A stretch of DNA of 64,000 nucleotides from Nocardia sp. NBC_00416 (GCF_036032445.1 NZ_CP107932.1:3598501-3662500); one strand, 5' to 3'; positions 1-8,493 are shown, counted from the first letter of the stretch. Notes: generated by a model not told the origin, from the sequence alone. Made by a program: numbers and translations.

Positions 1-615
1 CTCCACCAGGGTCACCGAGGCTTCCTGGTGGTAGTACCGCTTGGCCAGTTCCTTCAGCTGCCCCGCGACCTCGACACCGGTGGCTCCGGCCCCGACCACC
101 ACGAAGGACAGCAACCGGCGACGCGTTTCCTCGTCGGCCTTGGCGGCCTCCCGGAAGACCCGTTCGATCTGGGCCCGTAGTAGCTTGGCGTCGTCGATGG
201 TTTTCAGCGAATAGGTTTTGTCGGCGAAATCGTCGCGCCCGAAATACGACTGGCTGGCTCCGGTCGCGGCGATGAGCGATCCGTAGCGGATCTGCCGGTC
301 GCCCTCGGCTGTCCGGTACGTCACGACGGCGGCATCGGGCTCGATGGCGACGACCTGACCCAGTCGCACATCCGCTTCCTTGTGCCGGCGCAGGATGTTC
401 GCGATCGGGGGTGCGATCTCATCGGACGCCAACACCCCGGTGGCGACCTGATAGAGCAGCGGCTGGAACAGATGTTCCGGCGTGCTCGAGATCAGGACAT
501 AGTCCCTTCCCGCCTTGGCCAGTTGCTTGGCCGCGGCGAGCCCGCCGAACCCCGAACCGACGATCACGACATCCGCGTACTCCACGCCGGTGCCGATCCC
601 AGTGACCTTGTGCAT
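1..615 (-). CDS. ndh: Type II NADH dehydrogenase-like FAD oxidoreductase (partial, C-terminus off left edge)
   Basis: A single-subunit, membrane-associated flavoprotein that would pass electrons from NADH to quinone without pumping protons. 205 residues are present and the frame is still open at base 1. Two dinucleotide-binding motifs are visible: VGSGFGG near residue 20 (FAD) and VGAGATG near residue 175 (NADH). The stretch HLFQPLLYQVATG is typical of NDH-2 and of alternative dehydrogenases. The ATG at 615 is preceded by AAGGAGG at good spacing, which fixes the start. It is divergent from a LysR regulator 100 bp away that may control it. Family assignment is firm; the electron acceptor is inferred. 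Confidence 0.88.
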   Translation of the reverse strand, partial: MHKVTGIGTGVEYADVVIVGSGFGGLAAAKQLAKAGRDYVLISSTPEHLFQPLLYQVATGVLASDEIAPPIANILRRHKEADVRLGQVVAIEPDAAVVTYRTAEGDRQIRYGSLIAATGASQSYFGRDDFADKTYSLKTIDDAKLLRAQIERVFREAAKADEETRRRLLSFVVVGAGATGVEVAGQLKELAKRYYHQEASVTLVE

Positions 616-686
616 GACAGCCTCCTTCACTCATTAGGAACCGTCATCGGGAACGCAGATATTTCAGGGTTCAGGGCGCATACTTG

Positions 687-701
687 AGATGACTCTTATC
701 T
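687..701. promoter_or_regulatory. AGAT-N7-ATCT dyad between ndh and lysR
   Basis: A 15-bp dyad with a 7-base centre lies in the 100-bp gap between the divergent ndh and lysR genes, just upstream of the lysR start. LysR proteins commonly bind such interrupted dyads next to their own gene, so it is a candidate operator. The arms are only 4 bp, so chance is possible. Confidence 0.3.
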
Positions 702-714
702 GTTCTGGTCATGA

Positions 715-1584
715 ATGGAGATCGAGGTGGAACTTCGCCAGCTCACGTACTTCGTCGCGGTGTGCGAGGAGCTCAGCTTCAGCCGGGCGGCGGCCCGGTG
801 CTTCATCTCACAGTCGGCGATCAGCCATCAGATCGCCCGGCTCGAGCACGACCTGGGCGTCCAATTGTTCGAGCGTTCGACACGATCGGTCGTCCCCACC
901 GACGCGAGCACAAGATTACTACCGCTGGCCAAGCAGATGCTAGGTCTGGAATCGGCCATCCGCGCCTCCATCCGCACCACCGGACCCCGGATACGGCTCG
1001 CGGCGAATATGTCCTTCGCGACCCGCTCGCTATCGGCCATCGCCGGCACCCGCGACGCGCACCCGGGCGCGGAGATCGAATTCGTCATCAAACCCTTCCG
1101 CCAGCGGGTCGCCGCCGTCGCGGACGGTGACTGCGATCTGGCGCTGATCCGCGGCAGCGTGCAGCAGGCCGGGCTGGTGGTCGAACAGCTATGGGTGGAA
1201 GACCTCACTCTCGCCACCGCTCCCGCGCATCCGCTGGCCGGTCGTACCGACGTCACCCTCGCCGAGCTCAGCCACTACCCGCTGCTCCTGCCGCCGGAGT
1301 CCGAACAGTTCCTCCTGCACAACGTCATCCGGACCGCGTTCGCTGACCTCCCCACCGGACCCACCTTCGGCCCGCCCATCCCCCCGGACCACACCGCCAC
1401 CATGGAGTTGATCAACCACCCCGACGCCTGGACCGTCCTCTACGCCAACAGTTCCACCGCGGGCATCGCGGCACTTCCGCTGGCCTGCCACCGCCTGCGC
1501 ATCCCGGTCTCCGCCGTGCTGCGCGCCGACACCCGGCGCACCCCCATCCTCGGCTCGCTGCTCGAAGGGCTGCACTGCGCCTGA
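715..1584 (+). CDS. LysR-family transcriptional regulator
   Basis: A 289-residue DNA-binding regulator of normal family length. The N-terminal winged helix-turn-helix spans residues 5-65 (LRQLTYFVAV, then SFSRAAARCF and SQSAISHQIARLE). The rest is the two-lobed effector-binding domain. The start may be the ATG at 715 or the in-frame GTG at 727. It is divergent from ndh, the usual LysR-target arrangement, so ndh is the first candidate target. The last 25 codons are echoed, at roughly four-fifths identity by eye, by an orphan remnant at 7235-7309, so a second LysR of this subfamily once existed nearby. The effector is unknown. Confidence 0.9.
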   Translation: MEIEVELRQLTYFVAVCEELSFSRAAARCFISQSAISHQIARLEHDLGVQLFERSTRSVVPTDASTRLLPLAKQMLGLESAIRASIRTTGPRIRLAANMSFATRSLSAIAGTRDAHPGAEIEFVIKPFRQRVAAVADGDCDLALIRGSVQQAGLVVEQLWVEDLTLATAPAHPLAGRTDVTLAELSHYPLLLPPESEQFLLHNVIRTAFADLPTGPTFGPPIPPDHTATMELINHPDAWTVLYANSSTAGIAALPLACHRLRIPVSAVLRADTRRTPILGSLLEGLHCA

Positions 1585-1940
1585 GACAACTCCGGCACAG
1601 CGAACGGATGCTGTTTCCGGGACCTGCCCCGCGCGGCCGCTGGGCGAAGGCGTCCTCCTGATTCGGAGTAGCCCTCGCGGTCGAACCCTCATGGCCGCAA
1701 CCGGGATCGCACCCAGACCAGCGTCCGGGTCCGTCCGGGCCGGCTGCCGCGTGGGTATCCCTGACAGGGCTAGGCATCAGCGGGTGCTGGTTGCCGTCGG
1801 ACATCCAGCAGAGAGTGGACACAAGCCGGATCGCCTCCGCGGCGACCGGCCCGGATCACGCTGTTTCTCGTCATCGCTGCCCGTCTCGCTCGGCGTCGAT
1901 CCCACACCGGTGCAGCCCCGACATCGCAGGAGCCACTCTC
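1585..1940. other. Non-coding gap upstream of the SDR remnant
   Basis: No convincing gene is seen. It presumably holds the promoter of the 1941-4586 operon. It contains TAGGCA at 1771 and GGGTGCTGGTTG at 1782-1793. The same 12-mer recurs at 5574-5585 in front of the MFS gene, also downstream of a TAGGCA. Confidence 0.5.
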
Positions 1941-2349
1941 ATGAACCTGAATCTCGACGGCCACGTCGTCATCGTCACCGGCGGTACCAGCGGCATCGGT
2001 CTGGCCACTGTCCGTGAACTCGCGGCCGAAGGCGCTCGCCCGGTCGCTGTTGCCCGGCGCGCACCGGAACCCGGCCTGCTTCCCGATACGGCGGACTTCC
2101 TCGCCGCCGACCCGTACCGCATTGTTCGACGCCCCGGGTGGATTCGCCGAGCAACTCGCCGCCCGTTTCGACACCGACCCCGATACCGCCGTCGACCGGT
2201 TCATCCGGGAGGAGCGGCGGCTGCCGACCGGCCGCATCGGTCGCCCCGAGGAGGTTGCGGGCGTGATCGTCCATCTGCTCTCGCCCCGCACCGCTCAAGT
2301 GACCGGAGCGGAGTGGTCCATCGACGGCGGCGCCCTCCGGCAGCTCTGA
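1941..2349 (+). pseudogene. Short-chain dehydrogenase with internal deletion and frameshift
   Basis: The first 60 or so codons from the ATG at 1941 give a good SDR N-terminus with the cofactor motif TGGTSGIG. The SDR C-terminus (RLPTGRIGRPEEVAGVIVHL, then TGAEWSIDGG) follows in a different frame and ends at 2349. The middle of the fold, including the NAG motif and the catalytic Ser-Tyr-Lys, is missing, so about half of a normal 250-residue SDR is gone. No oxidoreductase activity is expected. It leads a tight operon with the hydrolase at 2351, which suggests the original operon made an SDR too. Confidence 0.8.
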
Positions 2350-2350
2350 T

Positions 2351-3160
2351 ATGAGCGACACCAGCCCGGCTCGGGCACATCGGCGACGCATCACCAGCGA
2401 AGACGGTGCCGAGGTTCAGCTGCTCGTGCACGAACCAGCCGGCCCGGCTCGTGGCTGGTTGGTCTGGGCGCACGGCGGCTCCTGGCAGCACGGCTCGACC
2501 GTTCGGTGGGCATCGATCACCGCGCAGCTCTGCGCGTTGTCGGGCTGGACCGTGGTCTCGGTGGACTATCGGCTCGCTCCTGCGCACCGCTTCCCGACCG
2601 CCGTGTTCGATGTATCGGCGGCGCTCGACTGGGCCGAGCGCGAAGCGGCGGACCTGCCCGTCGCAGTCGGCGGTGACAGTGCGGGCGGCACCATCGCCGC
2701 TGTCGCGGCCCTCGCCAGACGCGATACCGGCGGACGTGTGCCGCCACAGGTGCTGGCCTACCCGCCGCTCGATCCCGACTGCGCCCGCCCTTCCTATCAG
2801 GCCTCTCCTGACGCGTTTCCCAACAGGTCCGATCTGCGGGCGGCCTGGCGACTCTGGCTCGGAACCGGTACGCACCACCCGTTGATCCACCCGACACCGC
2901 TCGCGGCCGCGAGCCTCGCCGGGCTCGCTGCCGTGTCCTTGGTCGTGGGCGATGACGATCCGGTCCGCGACGACGTGACCTGCTACGCCGAACGCCTCGA
3001 CGCCGATGCCGTGCCGACCCGGCTGCGGACGCTTCCCGGCGTCGGACACAGCGATCTTTTCCGGCCACGCAGCCGAGCCCTGCGGGCCGTCGCCACCATG
3101 CTCGCCGAACCGACTCCTACCGGCCTCCGGCCGAACCCCGGGAAAGGAACCTCATCATGA
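2351..3160 (+). CDS. Alpha/beta hydrolase, hormone-sensitive-lipase family esterase
   Basis: A 269-residue cytoplasmic carboxylesterase-type enzyme. The oxyanion-hole motif HGGSW is near residue 42 and the nucleophile elbow GDSAGG near residue 113. The acid is probably in the VVGDDDPVRD stretch and the catalytic His in GVGHSD near the C-terminus, so the triad looks complete. The HSL family hydrolyses short acyl esters or lactones; the substrate cannot be read from sequence. It starts one base after the stop of the SDR remnant, and its own stop overlaps the next start (ATGA), so 2351-4586 should be one transcript. Confidence 0.88.
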   Translation: MSDTSPARAHRRRITSEDGAEVQLLVHEPAGPARGWLVWAHGGSWQHGSTVRWASITAQLCALSGWTVVSVDYRLAPAHRFPTAVFDVSAALDWAEREAADLPVAVGGDSAGGTIAAVAALARRDTGGRVPPQVLAYPPLDPDCARPSYQASPDAFPNRSDLRAAWRLWLGTGTHHPLIHPTPLAAASLAGLAAVSLVVGDDDPVRDDVTCYAERLDADAVPTRLRTLPGVGHSDLFRPRSRALRAVATMLAEPTPTGLRPNPGKGTSS

Positions 3161-3675
3161 CCGTGACACCCGCGCCCATGGACGCGCTGATCCGCCATTT
3201 CACCGACCTCCGCGACGGTAACCATTTCGGCCAGTACACGCGCGCCGGTAAGGAATCCGCTTTCGCGGCGGCCGTCACACTGCTCGACCCTCCCGCTCGG
3301 CAGGTGCTGGCCGAGTTCGACGACCATCTGCTGAACGGGACGGGACGGATCGACGCCACCGGCCTGCACCGCGACGAGCGCGGCGGGCTCATCGCCTCCT
3401 GGATGCTGTCCTGGCCCGAACAACGCGCCGCGGAACTGTCGCCGATCAGTGTGATCGCGACGTACGGAGCAGGGGTACACCATCCCCATCTACGCGGAGC
3501 CACCATCCGCGAATGGCCACTCAACGTCGCCGAATCCGACCATGCCACCGAATTGATTCCGGTACTGCGCGCAATCGCCGGCGCCGAGATCCACAACCTG
3601 GTCTTCCGGGCCGGAGGTGACTGGCGCATCGTGCCCGCCCTCCACCCGAGCACCGAACAGGGAGCGCCGGCATGA
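3157..3675 (+). CDS. Conserved hypothetical protein in hydrolase/monooxygenase operon
   Basis: 172 residues, no signal peptide or membrane segment, family not recognised. The start overlaps the stop of the upstream hydrolase by four bases and its end overlaps the next ATG, so it is translationally coupled on both sides. The size and mixed alpha/beta look would suit a small NTF2-like or accessory protein, but no diagnostic motif is visible. By context it may act on the same small molecule as the esterase and the flavin monooxygenase. Confidence 0.75.
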   Translation: MTVTPAPMDALIRHFTDLRDGNHFGQYTRAGKESAFAAAVTLLDPPARQVLAEFDDHLLNGTGRIDATGLHRDERGGLIASWMLSWPEQRAAELSPISVIATYGAGVHHPHLRGATIREWPLNVAESDHATELIPVLRAIAGAEIHNLVFRAGGDWRIVPALHPSTEQGAPA

Positions 3676-4586
3676 GACTTTCCGTCCTCGATCAGGTGCC
3701 GATCACCGAACACACGCCCGCCCGGGAAGCCGCGACGAGTGGCCTGCGGCTGGCGGTAGCAGCCGAGAAACTGGGCTATCACCGCATCTGGTTCGCCGAA
3801 CACCATCGCTCGGAATCGTTCGCCGGCACCGCACCCGAGATGATGACCGCTCTCGCTCTGGAGCGCACCACCGATATTCGTGTCGGTACCGGCGGCATCC
3901 TGCTACCGCTGTACCCGGCGGCCAAGGTCGCCGAGGTCATGGGCCTGCTCACCGATGTGCACGGCGATCGAGTCGACACGGGCGTGGGAAGGGCAGCGCT
4001 GCACGACCCGGACTACGCCGAGAAGATCACCGCTCTCGCCCGCACGTTCGGCCGTCGGCACGGCCTCGTTTCGCCCGAACCGCCGGGCAGGTTGTGGGTG
4101 CTCGGCGCAGGCGGTTCGACTGCGCCGAGCGCCGGAGAGGCCGGGGCAGGCTATGTGCACGGGCACTTCTTCGTCCCGCGCGGCGGCGAAACGGCGACGG
4201 CTGCCTACCGGGCCGCGGCGGACGCCCACGGACACGCCTCACACACCACGCTCGCGGTGCGCGTCGTCACCGCCGAGAGCCCGGAACGTGCGCGGGCACT
4301 GGCCGAGGCGATGGTGTTGTGGCGGGTCCGCAAGGACCTCGGATACGACGGACCCATCCCGTCCATCGACACAACAGCGAGGTATCACTGGACCGAGGCC
4401 GAACAGACCCGCGCGAAGGCTCGCGCCACCGCGATCATCTCGGGAACCCCGGACCGGGTGTACGCCGAGCTGACAACTCTTGCCGAAGCGCACGGAGCGG
4501 CGGAGATCATGGTCAACACACTGACGAGCGACCCCGACGACAGGTTGACCTCCTACCGCCTGCTGGCCGAGCGGTTCCGGTCCTGA
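3672..4586 (+). CDS. LLM-class flavin-dependent oxidoreductase (MsnO8-like)
   Basis: A bacterial-luciferase-fold monooxygenase of 304 residues. It opens with the classical LSVLDQVP segment, followed by AAEKLGYHRIWFAEHH and GTGGILLPLYPAAKVAE, all typical of the MsnO8/luciferase-like subfamily that uses FMN. The chain is slightly shorter than many relatives (about 330): the region after GRVDTGVGRA passes quickly to the C-terminal half. It is the last gene of a coupled three-gene operon. The substrate is unknown; oxidation of a compound released by the upstream esterase is a guess from context. Confidence 0.87.
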   Translation: MRLSVLDQVPITEHTPAREAATSGLRLAVAAEKLGYHRIWFAEHHRSESFAGTAPEMMTALALERTTDIRVGTGGILLPLYPAAKVAEVMGLLTDVHGDRVDTGVGRAALHDPDYAEKITALARTFGRRHGLVSPEPPGRLWVLGAGGSTAPSAGEAGAGYVHGHFFVPRGGETATAAYRAAADAHGHASHTTLAVRVVTAESPERARALAEAMVLWRVRKDLGYDGPIPSIDTTARYHWTEAEQTRAKARATAIISGTPDRVYAELTTLAEAHGAAEIMVNTLTSDPDDRLTSYRLLAERFRS

Positions 4587-4610
4587 CCGAGCGTCGGACA
4601 GCAACCCGCG

Positions 4611-5498
4611 TTACAGCGTCGAGGTGAGCAGCCGCAGCGCAGCGAAAGAAGCACTGCCGGGCTCGGCGGTGTGCGTGAGGATGCGCTGGCCGTTGCCTTC
4701 GGGCAGATGCAGCACCTCGAACCCGAGGTCGAGGTCGCCCACCTCGGGATGACGGAATCGCTTCGAGCCGCTGGTGCACAGTTTCACATCGTGTCCGGCC
4801 CACAGGCGGGCGAACTCGGGGCTGTTCACGCTCAACTCGCCCACCAGCTCCGCGAGACGTCGATCGTCGGCGAACTGCGCGGCCACATACCGCATGGACG
4901 CGACCGCCCGAGCCGTCTCATCCGTCCAGTCGACGTACAAGTCGCGTGTGTGCTCATCGAGGAACAACAACCTGAGCAGATTCGGCCGGTCCTCCGCACG
5001 ATGCGGTGCCTCGCAATCGAGATGTCCGGCCAACAGCCGGTGACCTGCGTGGTTCCACGCCAGGACGTCGTTGAACCGGCCCAGCAGCACCGCCGGCACA
5101 TCACCCATCGCGTGCAGAAGCAGTTCGGCACCGGGTTTGGCGACCTCGGTCGTGCCCGCGCGGGGACGATCGGCCGGTGCCGGGTGCGCCAGCGCGTAGA
5201 GGTGAGCCCGCTCGTCCGAATCGAGCCGCAGGGCGCGGGCGAGCGCGTCGATGATCGCGTCGGAGGCGTTCTGCGACTGCCCTTGTTCCAGCCTGGTCAG
5301 ATACGTCACCGACACTCCGGCGAGTTGCGCGAGTTCCTCCCGGCGCAGTCCCGGCACCCGGCGCCTGCCATAGCTGTTCACTCCGGCCTCATCCGGGGTG
5401 ATCCGGTCGCGCCGCGACCGCAGGAACTCCCCCAGTTCGGTCACCGGACGATCGGGTTCGGCAACGTCGATGCCCCCGTGGAGTGAATGTCGTTCCAT
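4611..5498 (-). CDS. XRE-family regulator with MmyB-like ligand domain
   Basis: A helix-turn-helix near residues 35-90 (VPGLRREELAQLAGVS, then YLTRLEQGQ) is followed by a long C-terminal MmyB-like domain that binds a small, possibly lipid-like ligand in known relatives. Length is normal for the family (about 295 residues). The ATG at 5498 is used here; an in-frame GTG at 5516 and a GTG nearer the ELGEFLRSRR motif are alternatives, and no clear Shine-Dalgarno decides. It is divergent from the MFS exporter at 5616, a frequent regulator/target arrangement for this family. Confidence 0.88.
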   Translation of the reverse strand: MERHSLHGGIDVAEPDRPVTELGEFLRSRRDRITPDEAGVNSYGRRRVPGLRREELAQLAGVSVTYLTRLEQGQSQNASDAIIDALARALRLDSDERAHLYALAHPAPADRPRAGTTEVAKPGAELLLHAMGDVPAVLLGRFNDVLAWNHAGHRLLAGHLDCEAPHRAEDRPNLLRLLFLDEHTRDLYVDWTDETARAVASMRYVAAQFADDRRLAELVGELSVNSPEFARLWAGHDVKLCTSGSKRFRHPEVGDLDLGFEVLHLPEGNGQRILTHTAEPGSASFAALRLLTSTL

Positions 5499-5573
5499 AC
5501 ACCGATTGTCGCGCACCGGCCGCGGCCCAGCCTATCCCCGCCAGTGGTAGGCACGGCCAGACACCGCAACCGG

Positions 5574-5585
5574 GGGTGCTGGTTG
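5574..5585 (+). promoter_or_regulatory. GGGTGCTGGTTG motif in XRE/MFS intergenic region
   Basis: This 12-mer lies 30 bp before the MFS start and occurs again at 1782-1793 ahead of the SDR-remnant operon, each time downstream of a TAGGCA. It may be a shared promoter or operator element for the XRE/MmyB-like regulator. Confidence 0.3.
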
Positions 5586-5615
5586 ACCTGCTCGCGTTCC
5601 TCGAATCTGAGAGGC

Positions 5616-7064
5616 ATGAGCGAAATCGTCACCTCACCACCACCAGTTCCGGCCGCCGCTTCGAAGGTCTCCATGGCTGCCGGAGAGTTCACCACGGCGC
5701 AGAAGGTCGCGATGGCCGTCCTTCTGATGGCGAACTTCACGCTTGCTGTCGACTTCTCCATCCTCAATGTCGCCCTCCCACGTATCGGCACCGAACTCGG
5801 CTTCGCCACCTCCGGATTGCAGTGGATCGTCACTTCGTTCGCGCTCTGCGCCGCCGGGTTCACCCTGTTCTTCGGCCGCGTCGCCGACCTGTTCGGCCGC
5901 AAGCGGCTGTTCATGATCGGCATCGTCCTGCTCGGCCTCTCCTCCCTCGCCGGTGGTCTCGCGACCGCGCCGCTGCCGCTGATCATCGCCCGCGTCGGAC
6001 AGGGCATCGCCACCGCGATGGTCACCCCGGCCGCACTGTCGCTGATGACCACGATGTTCCCCGAGGGCCCCGCTCGTTCCCGCGCGCTCGGCCTCAACGG
6101 AGCGCTCATGGCAGCCGGTTTCACCACCGGGGCCGTGCTCGGCGGCCTGCTCACCGGTGCCGTGTCGTGGCGGTGGGCGTTCTTCATCAATGTCATCATC
6201 GCCGTCGCCGTGGCCGTCGTCGCCCCGTTCGTACTGCGCGAACCCGCCGTCGGTACGCGGCCCAAGCTGGACGTGCCGGGCGCGGTCACCATCACCCTCA
6301 TGCTGGTCGCCCTCGTGTTCGGTATCGACAACGCCGGACACGCCGGTTGGACGCACCCCGGAACCTGGGGGCCGATCCTGGCCGCGCTGATCCTGTTCGC
6401 GGTGTTCCTGAAGATCGAGGGCCGGGTCGCGGAACCCCTCGTCACGCCGTCGCTGCTGAAGCGTCGCAATATCGGCTGGGGCAATACCGCGGGTCTCCTG
6501 GCCTTCGGTACGTTCACCTCGCTGGTGTTCCTGCTCACCCTCTACCTGCAGGAAATCCTGGGCTATTCGGCGATCACCGCCGGGCTCATCCTGGGCGTGC
6601 TCGGTGTCGGTACCGTGCTCGGCGGTCTCATCGCCCCGAAGGTCATCGGCAGGACCAGCGCGAAGACGGCGATCGTTTCCGGGCTGATCGTCCAGGCTGT
6701 CGCGACGTTGCCGCTCGCCTTCGCCGGTGACAGCCGCGCATGGCTTATCCCGGTGTTGATCCTGACATTCCTCGGTGGCGTGGCGAACCTGATCGCGATC
6801 GTCGGCTACACCGTCGCCTCCACCGCTGGGGTGCCCTCGGACAAGCAGGGCCTCGCGACCGGGCTGGTCACCATGAGCCAGCAGGTCGGCATCGCCCTCG
6901 GCACCCCCGTCATGTCCGCACTGGCCACCGGCGTGGTCGCGACCACACTGCTCCCGGGACTGCAATTCGCGATCGGAATCAACGCAGCCCTCGCCCTCGG
7001 CACCGCGATCCTGATCTCCCTGTTCCTGCACCTGCCGAAAACTCGGGCCATGGCAGATGCCTGA
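5616..7064 (+). CDS. MFS drug exporter, DHA2 (EmrB/QacA-type, 14 TM)
   Basis: 482 residues with about 14 hydrophobic helices from residue 30 to the C-terminus. The first-helix stretch DFSILNVALPRIGTELG and the loop GRVADLFGRKRLF are DHA2 hallmarks. It should be a proton-driven exporter of amphipathic drugs or metabolites in the cytoplasmic membrane. The ATG at 5616 is chosen because translation upstream is not protein-like and MSEIVTSPP followed by a short polar tail is normal. It is divergent from the XRE regulator, which probably represses it. Two strong hairpins follow the stop. Confidence 0.9.
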   Translation: MSEIVTSPPPVPAAASKVSMAAGEFTTAQKVAMAVLLMANFTLAVDFSILNVALPRIGTELGFATSGLQWIVTSFALCAAGFTLFFGRVADLFGRKRLFMIGIVLLGLSSLAGGLATAPLPLIIARVGQGIATAMVTPAALSLMTTMFPEGPARSRALGLNGALMAAGFTTGAVLGGLLTGAVSWRWAFFINVIIAVAVAVVAPFVLREPAVGTRPKLDVPGAVTITLMLVALVFGIDNAGHAGWTHPGTWGPILAALILFAVFLKIEGRVAEPLVTPSLLKRRNIGWGNTAGLLAFGTFTSLVFLLTLYLQEILGYSAITAGLILGVLGVGTVLGGLIAPKVIGRTSAKTAIVSGLIVQAVATLPLAFAGDSRAWLIPVLILTFLGGVANLIAIVGYTVASTAGVPSDKQGLATGLVTMSQQVGIALGTPVMSALATGVVATTLLPGLQFAIGINAALALGTAILISLFLHLPKTRAMADA

Positions 7065-7104
7065 CCGGAAACCAGGTGAATACGGACAGGGCACAACCAC
7101 GTTC

Positions 7105-7133
7105 GGCCCGGTACGCGCAGCGCGTACCGGGCC
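7105..7133 (+). terminator. Rho-independent-like hairpin after MFS gene
   Basis: Perfect 13-bp stem (GGCCCGGTACGCG with its complement) and a 3-base loop, 40 bp after the MFS stop. There is no T-tract, as usual in high-GC actinobacteria. Confidence 0.75.
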
Positions 7134-7139
7134 GGGCCG

Positions 7140-7186
7140 GGCCCCGCCGACCGATGCCCCGCGACCAGGCATCGGTCGGCGGGGCC
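7140..7186. terminator. Second tandem hairpin, 19-bp perfect stem
   Basis: GGCCCCGCCGACCGATGCC pairs perfectly with 7168-7186 around a 9-base loop. It stands six bases after the first hairpin, making a strong double terminator for the MFS transcript. Confidence 0.75.
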
Positions 7187-7234
7187 GATTCGGCACGACG
7201 GGCCGTCAGCGACCCGAGTGGCGAGCGATCCAGG

Positions 7235-7309
7235 GTGTCCGCGGTCCTGCGCACCGACACCCGCCGTACCCCGATTCCCGGCTCGCTGCTCGAGGGTCCG
7301 CACTGCGCC
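7235..7309 (+). pseudogene. Remnant of a LysR regulator C-terminus
   Basis: 25 codons read VSAVLRTDTRRTPIPGSLLEG and then PHCA, matching the last 25 residues of the LysR at 715-1584 at all but a few positions. No start, HTH or effector domain is attached. It is a fossil of a second LysR gene. The DNA has diverged more than the protein, so it is a related paralogue rather than a fresh copy. Confidence 0.7.
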
Positions 7310-7565
7310 CGAGGCCGTCACTTGTCGACACCCGGTCCACCGCTGCGGCAAGCGAACTGAGCACCCGGTGAAACATTTCGCAGCGCCGGCCCGAAGTAAT
7401 GGCGTGCGGACTACCGGCCGGCCCGTGTCTCGATGGGCCGGAACAGCTTTCTCCCGCCCTTTCCCGAAACCCTGCGCGTGCGAGACGCGCTGGATCACGG
7501 GCCGGTCGGCAACGCCGTAGTCGAGGAAAATCCCGCCAGCGATTGAACGTTCGACAGGAGAAGCA

Positions 7566-8420
7566 GTGGTCGCGACAAAGGGCTATGCCGAACGGCCGAT
7601 AACACTCGTGCCGATCGTCGGTGCGAGTTTCGCGCTATGGCTCGGGCGGAGTCTGTGGGACGCGATACGCAAACCCGCTCCCGGACGCCACGGTGTGGAG
7701 GTCCCCGCCCTCCCGGAGATCGCCTTGGAGCCCGCCTTCGACCGGAAGAAACCGGTGGTGTTCCGGGGTACCGCTGCCGCCTGGCCGGTCTTCGGCGACT
7801 ACCAGCCCGAGCAAGTGCGGGAGAAGTACGGCACCGAGAAAACATCCGCCCTGCTGAGTACGAGCACGGTGTTCACCCGGGAGACGCCCCGGGCAGCCAC
7901 CGAGGCAGGCCTGCTGGCAGAACAACTTCCGCTTCGGGTGGGCGTCCGGTCGCAGAGTTCGGCCACCGGCCGCGTCTGGATGGGACAGGCGGGCGATCTG
8001 ACACCGCTGCGCAACGAGCCGTGGCACGGGCTGCTGGTCCAGCTGCACGGCAGCGAACGCGTCCGGCTGTTCGCCCCCGACGAGTACAAGAATGTGTACG
8101 GGCGGATCCCGCGCGATATCGCCGATACGTACACCGATCTCCCGGCCGACGAGTTCGACCCGGATATGGACAGCTATCCGCGCCTGCGCAATGCGTCCAG
8201 CTACGACGTCGTACTCGACCCCGGGGACATGCTGTACATCCCGGTGTTCTGGTGGCATCAGGTGGAATCGGTGGACGCGTCGATCTCCTACGTCGCCCGG
8301 TACAACCCTCGGTACCTCGAGTTCGCGCGGGCCGCGTTCTTCCCGCAGACGATACGGTCGGTACTCCGGGGCGCCGCGCGGCTGAAATCGGTGCTGCGCC
8401 GGCAGCCGGCAGCCGGCTGA
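7566..8420 (+). CDS. Cupin-like (JmjC/FIH-type) protein, iron site degenerate
   Basis: 284 residues. The double-stranded beta-helix core runs from about residue 135 to 245 (HGLLVQLHGSERVRLFAP; GDMLYIPVFWWHQVES). Cupin_8/FIH-type dioxygenases bind Fe(II) with HxD and a distal His. Here the HxD position reads R149-N-E151, while the distal H231 is kept. It may therefore bind metal differently or have no hydroxylase activity. A hydrophobic segment at residues 12-30 suggests membrane anchoring, unusual for the family. The start is a GTG at 7566, supported by AGGAG six bases before it. Its partners are unknown. Confidence 0.8.
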   Translation: MVATKGYAERPITLVPIVGASFALWLGRSLWDAIRKPAPGRHGVEVPALPEIALEPAFDRKKPVVFRGTAAAWPVFGDYQPEQVREKYGTEKTSALLSTSTVFTRETPRAATEAGLLAEQLPLRVGVRSQSSATGRVWMGQAGDLTPLRNEPWHGLLVQLHGSERVRLFAPDEYKNVYGRIPRDIADTYTDLPADEFDPDMDSYPRLRNASSYDVVLDPGDMLYIPVFWWHQVESVDASISYVARYNPRYLEFARAAFFPQTIRSVLRGAARLKSVLRRQPAAG

Positions 8421-8429
8421 GATACCGGC

Positions 8430-8463
8430 CTGCCCGTCCGGCACGCTTCGTGCGGACGGGCAG
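8430..8463 (+). terminator. Hairpin after cupin gene
   Basis: CTGCCCGTCCG and its complement form a long stem with one bulge and a short CTT loop, ten bases past the stop codon. Confidence 0.7.
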
Positions 8464-8464
8464 A

Positions 8465-8493
8465 CCCCGGCAGCCGGGCAGTGGCTGCCGGGG
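8465..8493. terminator. Second hairpin after cupin gene
   Basis: CCCCGGCAGCC / GGCTGCCGGGG, an 11-bp perfect stem with a 7-base loop. A third stem (GGCTCGCCG / CGGCGAGCC, 8502-8527) follows, making three hairpins in a row. This mirrors the tandem pair after the MFS gene. Confidence 0.65.

Noticed and set aside
5634..7196. Long minus-strand open frame opposite the MFS gene (520 codons)
   Set aside because: Highly charged, repetitive Asp/Glu/Arg/Gly composition without any domain; a mirror of third-position GC in the real exporter gene.
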